In this document: piece after piece, positions 10,201 through 17,277 of the stretch
How the letters are laid out: every line of letters starts with the position of its first letter
Numbering within the stretch: the first letter of the stretch is position 1
Source: an uncultured Paludibacter sp.
GTDB taxonomy: Bacteria; Bacteroidota; Bacteroidia; Bacteroidales; Paludibacteraceae
DNA: 64,000 nucleotides
Direction: 5' to 3'
NCBI GenBank assembly: GCA_937897985.1
Contig: CALCBD010000061.1
Coordinates: 62,001 to 126,000 of the forward strand
Notes under the pieces: generated by a model
What the model was told of the DNA's origin: nothing
What the model saw: the letters and a program-made list of their open reading frames with translations, nothing else
The model's database searches: none
Program-made: the position numbers and the translations under genes

Positions 10201-10535
10201 ATCAGGTACAATGATCCGTTGTGAACAAATAAACCGCCCCATCGCAGGTCTTTAACCGTCGACGCCAACTGCCAGTTCAGCCCCTTATCGGCTGATACAT
10301 AGATAGAAGTATAAGTTCCGTTTATTTTATCACCACTCCAGTCGTGCGAGGCCACATAAGTTCCATCGGGCAGGATGACTATTGCCGGTGATCCGACAAG
10401 TACATTGAGCGGATCGTTGCTTTCGGCAATAACTTTGCCCGGAAAAGAAGCTTTTGCATTGCATGACATCGATATCGTTAAAAATAAAGTTATCAATGCC
10501 ACCCCCGGAGAAAAAAATATTACCGGATGTCTCAT
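7230..10535 (-). CDS. BNR-propeller protein with three recurrent modules and a T9SS sorting domain
   Basis: Large cell-surface or secreted protein. The frame is open to 10592, but the Met at 10533-10535 directly precedes the hydrophobic signal sequence (FFSPGVALITLFLTISMS), so I take it as the start (about 1101 residues). The N-terminal ~420 residues form a BNR/sialidase-like propeller related to the protein at 4651-5973 (YVSADKGLNW, RKSTDAAKSW, GWLEGNVVVS, ADWQIDGNDIVAV, SNMLTFTKIENFRNV). Three ~190-residue modules follow (roughly 425-625, 625-818 and 816-1010), each with YRWxYSLxG and FRLYxW signatures. The last ~75 residues resemble a T9SS type A sorting domain (IKDIMGKLLYSD ... LKNGVYIFTINSDN). 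It probably binds or trims the PUL A glycan at the surface; enzymatic activity is not shown by the sequence. Confidence 0.82.
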   Translation of the reverse strand: MRHPVIFFSPGVALITLFLTISMSCNAKASFPGKVIAESNDPLNVLVGSPAIVILPDGTYVASHDWSGDKINGTYTSIYVSADKGLNWQLASTVKDLRWGGLFVHNGSLYLMGVKAAYGDISIRKSTDAAKSWTIATDATNGILFKGRYHTGPVPVVVHNGRIWRAYEESPDTIQPRNFKAFVISAPENSDLLNASNWTKSTSIDFNADWINGIAPGWLEGNVVVSPEGNVIDYLRVDTEQEPNGNFSLDCPVDALTRYKVAAKINISADGRTATFAPANDFINFPGAFSKFTIRFDPVSGKYWSIANRITNTDYPYAGASNSPRNQRNVLVLYSSSDLVNWEEKYILFRWNEGKIITRRENFGFQYADWQIDGNDIVAVVRTSWYGSDWHDSNMLTFTKIENFRNVNISSSPADLNSLINNVTPLLQWQFTSPAFTGKEESANSAFTNPNLNVSVLTRGAGLTNTLSFARTFSAATATANVEDNSKANAVLNNQYFQFSVQARSGYSVSLSTIDAKLSRNSEGPTSYRWSYSLDGVNFTEISSGDVFDFTDPDGNGQVQSTVRLDSYPELQKVSSAVQVFFRIYFWRATLSSGRISFGRYSDTTPSLSVGGTVDVTEPDENTVLAWNFSGITGVVSGTTPPSYTADQSEGSALSRGSGLVPASLNNAYYSFFPSGASPFNGKSNAVAGNDYYSFTVKAKSGYSLSLSKLKARLRRNSTGPVSYRWMYSLDGINFKEAGDRDVMLLDNSDSGVTQPSVDLSGIAELRNVNSSKTITFRLYAWGATSATGGLAFGRYAGNDCLSLTGSLQKDEKVLNAWQFYNDNGVISTGKEETYTSTTTDESVAESILTRGQGAAITSSGHVGGFIAYFTPSISKQTAVANNCYFEFRMKPKPGNEISLSSLDARLRRQEFSAYNYRWMYSLNGSDFTEIGSEDCTISDFAINNGYVQPTINLSGYSNLQMVTENKTVTFRLYAWGGTETTTTQKHFGFGQSKLATGPALKVSGSAQAATLATAPEVSKNHIFIHYSLSTGLKVDYENNSNITNAIFEIKDIMGKLLYSDKIALQQGSNIVYLPCVLKNGVYIFTINSDNIAKSIKFTNQ

Positions 10536-10641
10536 TATTTTCAGGACATTGAATCTACGTTTCAAATTAAATCTTAAAATAATATTTCTCACTTACACGA
10601 ATTTTTTTTGAACCGTAAATTAATTTTCTGTATCAACTTAT

Positions 10642-10757
10642 TTGCGGGCCGGTTACTTTGTTTTGATTTTTTTTTGCTCTCTCCTTTGCAATTGTTTTAC
10701 TCCGGCAAAACAAATTTGGTTTAACAAAACAAATTACTCTCAGCCACCGGCCCGCAA
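10642..10757. repeat. 12-bp inverted repeat enclosing a 92-bp AT-rich spacer
   Basis: TTGCGGGCCGGT at 10642-10653 is the exact reverse complement of 10746-10757. The GC-rich arms stand out in AT-rich surroundings. The spacer contains two ATTTGTTTTG-type tracts on the minus strand and a purine-rich GGAGAGAG run. It lies between the stop of the gene at 10764 and the start of the next gene downstream (10535), so on the minus-strand transcript it can form a long-range hairpin. No reading frame was found in it. Confidence 0.6.
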
Positions 10758-10763
10758 TTTTTT

Positions 10764-12251
10764 TTATAGAATAACTCTCAGATTGGTAACTTCACCGGTT
10801 TTTTCCTTCACCGAAACGATATAATTTCCTTTGGCAAGGCCGGAAGGCAACGACACCTGATTTTCGCCGCTTTGAATCTGCATATTTATTTTACATACGG
10901 TTCTGCCCGAAAGATCGATAAAGCTGATTTGAGCAGGATCGGTCATTTGTTCGTCCGATTTAAGAACATATTGGTTGTCTTTAGAAATAAATTTCAGATG
11001 ATGCAGATTTTCCGAAATATTTTTGGTAGCTGTTGATGGTTCAACTTTACCCTTAAAATACACGGCATTAGCAGTAGGAATTGCCACCGAACCCACATAA
11101 TAACGACCCAGACCGAATACCTGTGTACTTGCTCCCGAACCCCAGATATACATTCGGAGTGTAAGTGTTTTTTGGGCATCGATATTAGTTAAATCGGCAA
11201 TACCTGACAAATCGAGCGAATAAACTTCGCCATCGCTGCTTGACGTTGCAATCATATCATCAGTTCCGATTTCGGTAAAGTCCACTCCGTTTAAACTGTA
11301 AGCCCAACGGTAATTAGCCGGTCCCGAGCTGTTGCGACGGTATTTGTAATTCAGCGAATTCAAAGTAACTTTATAATTGTTTTTGGCTTTCAGACTGATC
11401 TGAAAATACTCTTTGTTGGCAATTGCTGCAGCTTTCGAAGCTCCCATAAGGGCAGTGGTCGACACATAAGCAAAATTCAGACTGCCCGGAATAAAACCAT
11501 CGCCACGGCTCAGGACTGCTGATTCAAGATTACCATCGATAGTCGAAGCATTCAGACTACCGTTTGTAACACCAGTAAAAGCATCGAAACACCAGCCGAT
11601 AATATTGGCAACACTTCTCTGAACCGAACCTTTCACTATGAGCGAAGCTTTATAACCACTTGTTGAACTTCCGCCCGATTTTCCGAATCCGAATCCCTGA
11701 ACTTTGGTACCACCCCATACATACAGGCGGAATTTCACGGGATTTGCCGAAGTCAGATTCTGAAGAGAACCGAAAGAACCGAGGCTGACCGGAGCCTGGT
11801 CAACACCAACACCGGTACTATCAATGCTCACCGGATTATTAATAAACACAAAATCACCGTTATCTCTGGAATATGCCCATTGATACATACTGGCTGACTG
11901 AGTACGCAGTTGTGCCGAAAGCTCCGACAGACTTACAACACTTCCTGCTTTTGCCTGAACATTGAATTCGAAATAAACATTATTTGCAATGGCATCGTCT
12001 TTTGAAGCTCCGGGCTGTATAGTACCAACAAACCCATTGGTAAATCCGCTGTTTCCGGGAGCACCTGCACCTCTCGACAATACTGCCTTTTCGAGATCGA
12101 CATCATTCAGACAGGCATTCGAGGTTGCCTCTTTACCGGTGATATCGGTTCCGTAAAAATTCCATTCTATTATGCCCTGACCATAACTTTTCACTGTAAA
12201 TACAGAGCAGAGAATCAGGATAATAGCCGATAAAAATCTGTAGTTTTTCAT
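10764..12251 (-). CDS. Two-module secreted protein with a T9SS sorting domain
   Basis: About 495 residues from the Met at 12249-12251 (MKNYRFLSAIILILCSVFTVKSYGQ signal region, quoted in part as FLSAIILILCSVF). The frame is open 13 codons further, to 12290, but a promoter-like element at 12288-12295 makes the shorter start better. Two copies of the recurrent module fill residues ~25-205 and ~210-405 (IIEWNFYG ... FRLYVWGG ... FGFGKSGG; IIGWCFDAF ... GPANYRWAYSLNG ... LRMYIWG ... FGLGRYYVG). The last ~75 residues are a T9SS type A-like domain (ISFIDLSGRTVCKINMQ, LAKGNYIVSVKEK). No catalytic motif is recognisable; it may be a glycan-binding or structural surface protein. It is a paralogue of the proteins at 15729-17258 and, in its N-terminal part, 12510-15716. 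Confidence 0.8.
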   Translation of the reverse strand: MKNYRFLSAIILILCSVFTVKSYGQGIIEWNFYGTDITGKEATSNACLNDVDLEKAVLSRGAGAPGNSGFTNGFVGTIQPGASKDDAIANNVYFEFNVQAKAGSVVSLSELSAQLRTQSASMYQWAYSRDNGDFVFINNPVSIDSTGVGVDQAPVSLGSFGSLQNLTSANPVKFRLYVWGGTKVQGFGFGKSGGSSTSGYKASLIVKGSVQRSVANIIGWCFDAFTGVTNGSLNASTIDGNLESAVLSRGDGFIPGSLNFAYVSTTALMGASKAAAIANKEYFQISLKAKNNYKVTLNSLNYKYRRNSSGPANYRWAYSLNGVDFTEIGTDDMIATSSSDGEVYSLDLSGIADLTNIDAQKTLTLRMYIWGSGASTQVFGLGRYYVGSVAIPTANAVYFKGKVEPSTATKNISENLHHLKFISKDNQYVLKSDEQMTDPAQISFIDLSGRTVCKINMQIQSGENQVSLPSGLAKGNYIVSVKEKTGEVTNLRVIL

Positions 12252-12287
12252 AAATCTGTTTTTTTTATAATTGAATTTTAATTTTTT

Positions 12288-12295
12288 CAAAAGTA
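12288..12295 (-). promoter_or_regulatory. Candidate Bacteroidota -7 element
   Basis: On the minus strand this reads TACTTTTG, matching the TAnnTTTG consensus, 36 bp before the ATG of the two-module gene and just after the small peptide gene. It would give an internal promoter in the long PUL A transcription unit. No clear -33 TTTG was located at the usual spacing. Confidence 0.4.
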
Positions 12296-12302
12296 CCTGT
12301 TT

Positions 12303-12473
12303 TCAGGCCGGAAGTGTAGCATTAATTTTATTGTATTCCGGAGAATAAAGCAATCCGGATTCGCCGGGACCATCGGGTGGCAGTGATTCTAATGCCAGCG
12401 ATATTTCGTTATCGAGTTTTACGCATTCCACCGAAGGCATGAAATATATTTTTTTGCTATTTTCTGTTTTCAT
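12303..12473 (-). CDS. Small peptide of 56 residues, possible precursor peptide
   Basis: From the Met at 12471-12473 (MKTENSKKIYFMPSVECVK) the product is 56 residues; the frame is open eight codons further up (to 12497). It has no signal peptide or membrane segment. The N-terminal half carries an IYFMPSVECVKLDNE motif and one Cys, followed by SLPPDGPGESG and a short tail. I recall small Bacteroidales ORFs with a similar (Y/F)xxPxxExxxLxxE start, but no function can be assigned. It is nested between two T9SS-tailed module proteins (13 bp after the stop-side gap of the one at 12510, 52 bp before the ATG of the next). It may be a secreted or modified peptide, or a marker of this gene type; confidence that it is expressed is moderate. 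Confidence 0.5.
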   Translation of the reverse strand: MKTENSKKIYFMPSVECVKLDNEISLALESLPPDGPGESGLLYSPEYNKINATLPA

Positions 12474-12509
12474 TGTATGAGATTTTAAAAAATTCATTTT
12501 AAAAATATT

Positions 12510-15500
12510 TTATCTGATTACGATTTTAGCCGTCGAAACATATTTGTCGTCAACGAGTAATTTCACAAAATAAACTCCTGCTCTGTTACATTTTGTGAGC
12601 AACGCCGTATCATCTTTCAGGCCGGACTGTTCGATCAGTTGACCTGAAGTATTATATACCGATACTTCCGCCTGTTCATTTGTTATACCCTGTATGTTTA
12701 CCAGTACCGACTTATCAGATAAAACCCTTATTTTTAAATTATTCCCAACAACGGTCCGGTTACCGGTAGTAACTTCACGGTTTCTCAGAATAATACTGAA
12801 CCGATCGGTTGTATTAGCAACTTCCGAACTGAAATCATAGCTGTTACCGGCAGTAATGTCCGCTTCGGTATTTTCCTGATTATCTTTTAACAACACCTGT
12901 GTGTTTTCATCAAAATTCTTCAGTTCGCTCAAACTTATACTGAAGTTATTAGCTTCGCCGGTGCGGAAACCGAGGGGAATCACACGTTCGGTGTTCGAAT
13001 TGTTCAATCCGTTAATCACTAATTCTTCTTTATCAGCAAAGGTAAAAATTTCGGGAATAACATTGTTATTGTTCGACATTTTTGGAGAATCAAAACTGTC
13101 AAAATTATCCGAAGCCTTTGCATTGAAATATACCACTGTCTCGTCGGAATTAGTGTGATTGGTTACCTTAATTCTGATTAATTTTTGTTCAGCAGCCGAC
13201 GACGAAGTTGCACCGGGTGCTTTCAGCGGAACTGAAACAGAGCCATGTGAACGCATGGAGTTATTAAAGGTAAGCCGGCCACCACCCGCTTTTACTTTTA
13301 CCCAGAATGCCTGCATCGGCGGAATCTGACCTGTTATTTCAACAGGACTACCCACATTTCCATCAGCGTTGTAGGTGTGAAAATCATAAACGCCATCCAC
13401 TTTTGTTCTGTACCAGATAGTGGTCAGAGCATTGGCTGCATTAGCAATGTCTGCGGTCCAGTTAAGATAGGATGGATAAGGATTACCTACCAGATTGTAA
13501 CCGGCTTTGGTTTTACCTGCCGAGTAAGTTAAATCGATGTATTTTTCACCATTATTCAACTGACCCGAAAACATAATATTTCCGCTGGTGGTTGTATTCA
13601 CCGAAATATAACCTCTCATTGGATTCAGCGTTGATAATGCAGGACTTACCCAGTCACCAATTGTTTCGTCCCAGCAAACCACCGAAGTAGCCGACCACAA
13701 AGCCGAACCTGCAGCAGTCGAAACCGGAATTGAAACATACCAGTTGCGACCGGAAGTAAGATATTGCTGAACATTGGCAGTAGTAATGTCCGACGTACCA
13801 TTGTCAATAAAGGTAGCTGCACCGTTTGCATCGTTGTTCAGACTTAATATGGCAGCATTAAAAGTTGTGGCATTGTTTACCGTTAGTTTTGCTGTAGGGT
13901 TTACTGTGACAATTGATGCAGTTGCCGGAACATCCACAATAAGTTCGTGACCGGCAGGGATTGTAACTGAACTTGCAGCAGATGTAGGAGCTGCAACAGC
14001 AGCATTCCAGTTGACATTATCGGTCGACAATTCCCACTTTGTGATATCACTCCAGTTACCTGAACCTACAGAACGATAAAGGTTGAAGTTGATAGTTTTA
14101 GCAAATGGTTTAGCTTCCTGAAAATTATCGACAGCCGGAATTGGAACACGTTCACCTGCAGTAACTGTCTTTTTGAAAACGGATATGCCAGCAGTAGTAC
14201 TACCGGTAGAATAATAAAATTCCGTACCCGGAACTAATGTCCAGCCTGTTACACCTGTTGTTGTACGTGCAATAACATAGACATCTCCATCCTGTGAAGG
14301 AATGATTGTTCCTGTTGGGGTAATTCCATCATTGCTCACACCTCCATCAGATGATATAAACTCATAATTTGTCAGATTTGCAGGTATATTATACGCGGCG
14401 TATGTTCTGTTAGTAAAATACGCTACATTTTCATTCATTGTTTTTTTCTGAAAATTACTTGCCCTTTCAATTGTTACCGGCATTTGGTCCAAAACCGGCA
14501 ATTCATCGACAACTCCGCGTACATAAACTGAATTTACCGGTGCTCCGGTACTCGAAGTTGCAAGTATTCTGCCCAAACCAAAAACAGCTGTGGATGCAGT
14601 TGCCCCCCAAACATACATTCTCAGATAAACAGTTGATGCAACATTTTGCAGGGCAGCTGTTCCCGATAAATCAAGCTGATAATCTGAGCCTTCGGTTATT
14701 ACGACATTTGAAATATCCGCACTTCCAATATCATAAAAAGTTGTTCCGCCATCAATACTATAAGCCCAGCGATGTCTGGTTACTGCTGTACTTGTTGCTC
14801 TGAATCTGTATTTTAATGTAGATAGTGAGACCTTATATCCGCTTTTCGGAGGTATCGTCAACTGATAGTATTCATTATTGGCTTTGGCTGCAGTCTTAGT
14901 TGCTCCCATTGATGCTGTTGTTGACGCATAAGTAAAGTTGTAGCTTCCGGGTGTTAAACCACTTCCGCGGGACAATACCGAAGTGTTTAAGTTTACATTA
15001 CCCGAAGTTGCATTTACAGAACCGGTTGTTGTTCCGGAAAATGCACTTAATTCATAACCGACAATTTTGGGATTGGAAGATACTGTTGCGATTGTATTGG
15101 AAACGATTCCTCCAAAAAATAATGCATTGACATTTGCCGATCCTGATTTTCCAATTGCAAAACTGCCTGTTGCCCCCCATCCGTAAAGACGAAATGTAAT
15201 CGTAGTTGTAGATGGAACGTTGGTTAAGTTCGTGTAGGCTGCCAGATCGATGGTACTCTGAAAAACTCCGTTAAGATTGAGATCAGATAGAGTTCTCGGA
15301 CTACCAATATCAGTAAAGTTAGTTCCATCCAGACTATATCTGAACTGGTAGTACATTGTAGCCACTGCTATTCTGAGATTTACATCCAAATCAGTAAGCG
15401 ATACATAATATCCCGCTTTTGGTTTAACGGTAAATTCAAAATATGCATTGTTTGAAATTGCTTCATTCAACGTGGCAGAAGCAGTAAAAATGGTAGCGAA

Positions 15501-15716
15501 ACTATTTGAAATACTCGAATTTGCCGGAGCACCTGCACCACGGGTCAGTACTGATGTTTCAAGATTGGCATCGGTTGTAGTCGAATTATAGGTCAAATCC
15601 TTACCTCCACCGGGAGCTGAATAAAACTGCCATGCAAGTATCTGCCCGTATCCGTTCACCCCTATGCACAGAAACAGCACGATGAGTGAAAACTGAACTA
15701 AATATGATTTTTTCAT
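12510..15716 (-). CDS. Large multidomain T9SS-exported surface protein (adhesin-like)
   Basis: 1068 residues with a signal peptide (YLVQFSLIVLFLCIGVNGYG). Two recurrent ~190-residue modules occupy about 24-215 and 220-405 (LAWQFYSAP ... FRLYGWGAT; GYELSAFSG ... LRMYVWGAT ... FGLGRILA). Residues ~425-530 are one copy of the module found four times in the esterase at 1-2750 (YFTNRTY, PSQDGDVYVIARTTTGVTGW, VFKKTVTAGERV). Next comes SVGSGNWSDITKWE with a beta-helix-like strand ladder (~547-650), then a domain with RNWYVSIPV and GYNLVGNPYPSYLNW typical of long T9SS cargo, and finally a type A-like sorting domain (~992-1068; VSVYNTSGQLIEQSG, RAGVYFVKLLVDD). No catalytic residues were recognised. 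It is probably a surface adhesin or glycan-binding scaffold. Confidence 0.8.
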   Translation of the reverse strand: MKKSYLVQFSLIVLFLCIGVNGYGQILAWQFYSAPGGGKDLTYNSTTTDANLETSVLTRGAGAPANSSISNSFATIFTASATLNEAISNNAYFEFTVKPKAGYYVSLTDLDVNLRIAVATMYYQFRYSLDGTNFTDIGSPRTLSDLNLNGVFQSTIDLAAYTNLTNVPSTTTITFRLYGWGATGSFAIGKSGSANVNALFFGGIVSNTIATVSSNPKIVGYELSAFSGTTTGSVNATSGNVNLNTSVLSRGSGLTPGSYNFTYASTTASMGATKTAAKANNEYYQLTIPPKSGYKVSLSTLKYRFRATSTAVTRHRWAYSIDGGTTFYDIGSADISNVVITEGSDYQLDLSGTAALQNVASTVYLRMYVWGATASTAVFGLGRILATSSTGAPVNSVYVRGVVDELPVLDQMPVTIERASNFQKKTMNENVAYFTNRTYAAYNIPANLTNYEFISSDGGVSNDGITPTGTIIPSQDGDVYVIARTTTGVTGWTLVPGTEFYYSTGSTTAGISVFKKTVTAGERVPIPAVDNFQEAKPFAKTINFNLYRSVGSGNWSDITKWELSTDNVNWNAAVAAPTSAASSVTIPAGHELIVDVPATASIVTVNPTAKLTVNNATTFNAAILSLNNDANGAATFIDNGTSDITTANVQQYLTSGRNWYVSIPVSTAAGSALWSATSVVCWDETIGDWVSPALSTLNPMRGYISVNTTTSGNIMFSGQLNNGEKYIDLTYSAGKTKAGYNLVGNPYPSYLNWTADIANAANALTTIWYRTKVDGVYDFHTYNADGNVGSPVEITGQIPPMQAFWVKVKAGGGRLTFNNSMRSHGSVSVPLKAPGATSSSAAEQKLIRIKVTNHTNSDETVVYFNAKASDNFDSFDSPKMSNNNNVIPEIFTFADKEELVINGLNNSNTERVIPLGFRTGEANNFSISLSELKNFDENTQVLLKDNQENTEADITAGNSYDFSSEVANTTDRFSIILRNREVTTGNRTVVGNNLKIRVLSDKSVLVNIQGITNEQAEVSVYNTSGQLIEQSGLKDDTALLTKCNRAGVYFVKLLVDDKYVSTAKIVIR

Positions 15717-15728
15717 GTGAATATTAAA

Positions 15729-17258
15729 TTAAAAGTTAACTGATTGCATAAATTTAAAGCTCTGTATTCTGTTGTTTTTGTCGGTCAGGCGGGCGATGTA
15801 CAAACCTGAAGGGAGCTCACACGGCAAATCAACAGTATTATTTTCACCCGAAAATTGAAGTTTTTTATTCATCAATGTTCTTCCATCGGTACTCATTAGC
15901 TGAAGTGTATAATCCCGGCCTTCAGCTCCGTGAAGATTAATTATCAGCGATTTTCCACCATTTACAGGTACGACGGATATCCCGTTCGAAATCGGATTCG
16001 CTGAAACAGCAGTCGAAGTTGATTCGTCGACAATACCGCGTATATAGATTGAATTGATGGCTGCACCGGTGCTCGAACCCGACAAAATGCGTCCGAAACC
16101 AAACACAGCTGTATTGGCTGTAGCACCCCAAACTACCATACGCAGAAGAACCTGTTGTTTTACATTTTGCAAATCGCTGATCCCCGACAGGTCGAGCTGA
16201 TATTCGAAGCCACCTGTCGATACAGTACTAACCGCATCTGCTGCACCAATTTCGGTAAAGGTCGTACCTCCATCCGCGCTGTACATCCAGCGATTATTTA
16301 CAGGACCCGAACTTACGCATCTGAATCTGTATTTCAGTGTTGAAAGCGATACTTTATAGCCCTGTACCGGCGAAAGGGCAAGCTGATAATACTCATTGTT
16401 TGCAATGGCAGCTGCTTTTGAGGCTGTTACAGATGTGGTTGACACATAGGCGAAATTATAACTTCCGGCTGTTAAACCTGCACCTTTCGACAATACCGAA
16501 GCATTCAGATTTGCATTGTTTAATCCGGCATTAATTGTTGCCGGAGCAGGATTGGCAGTATTGTAAGCACTGAATTCCCAACCCGCAATTTTCGGATTTG
16601 CCGACACTACAGCCGGTACACTTGATACCACTCCGTTTAAAAACAAAGTTGGAACATCCACTGTAGCCGACTTACCAAAGCCAAAGTTGATCAATGTACT
16701 TCCGTCGGGAGCCAGAGTTCCGCCCCAGGCATATAAACGTATGGTAATCGTCTGAGCAGATGTTACATTTTTAAGGTCGGCATACGATGCCAGATCAATG
16801 GTGGGCTGAAAAGTACCGTTGTTGTTTTCGTCGGTCAAAGTAACGGGATTACCAATGTCGGTAAAATTAACGCCATCCAGACTGTAACGGTATTGATAAG
16901 TTTTAGCCGAATAAGTTTGAATACGGATACTGCAATCAATATCGGTAAGCGACACGTAATAACCGGCCTTTGGTTTTACTGAAAATTCGTAATAAGCATT
17001 GTTAGCAATTGCTTCATTTTTATCCGCCGAAAGCGTAAGGGCTCCAACCATCGAATTGGTACTTCCTCCCGACGCAGGTGCACCTGCACCCCGTGAAATC
17101 ACAGAAGTTTCGAGATTCAAATCATTGGTCGTAGCTGTATAAGTTGTTGCCTTACCATCGCTACCATAAAACTGCCATGCCAGTATTTGTCCACGGGCAA
17201 CACTTGTTGCCAGAACAACGATGACAATGGTTACAATAAAGTACTTAATGTTTCTCAT
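15729..17258 (-). CDS. Two-module secreted protein with a T9SS sorting domain
   Basis: 509 residues with a signal peptide (YFIVTIVIVVLATSVARG). Two module copies cover about 24-215 and 222-415: LAWQFYGSDG, VISRGAGAP, YYEFSVKPKAGYYVSLTDI, YRYSLDGVNF, IRLYAWGGT, FGFGKSA; then AGWEFSAYN, VLSKGAGL, YRFRCVSSGPVNNRW, LRMVVWGAT, FGFGRILSG. The N-terminal 400 residues parallel those of the 12510-15716 protein, so the two arose by duplication. The C-terminal ~75 residues are a type A-like sorting domain (LQLMSTDGRTLMNKK, LPSGLYIARLTDK). It is the first module protein transcribed after the esterase gene, 19 bp downstream of it. Function unknown; a surface glycan-binding role is plausible from context. 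Confidence 0.8.
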   Translation of the reverse strand: MRNIKYFIVTIVIVVLATSVARGQILAWQFYGSDGKATTYTATTNDLNLETSVISRGAGAPASGGSTNSMVGALTLSADKNEAIANNAYYEFSVKPKAGYYVSLTDIDCSIRIQTYSAKTYQYRYSLDGVNFTDIGNPVTLTDENNNGTFQPTIDLASYADLKNVTSAQTITIRLYAWGGTLAPDGSTLINFGFGKSATVDVPTLFLNGVVSSVPAVVSANPKIAGWEFSAYNTANPAPATINAGLNNANLNASVLSKGAGLTAGSYNFAYVSTTSVTASKAAAIANNEYYQLALSPVQGYKVSLSTLKYRFRCVSSGPVNNRWMYSADGGTTFTEIGAADAVSTVSTGGFEYQLDLSGISDLQNVKQQVLLRMVVWGATANTAVFGFGRILSGSSTGAAINSIYIRGIVDESTSTAVSANPISNGISVVPVNGGKSLIINLHGAEGRDYTLQLMSTDGRTLMNKKLQFSGENNTVDLPCELPSGLYIARLTDKNNRIQSFKFMQSVNF

Positions 17259-17277
17259 AATGCTTATAATTAGATAG

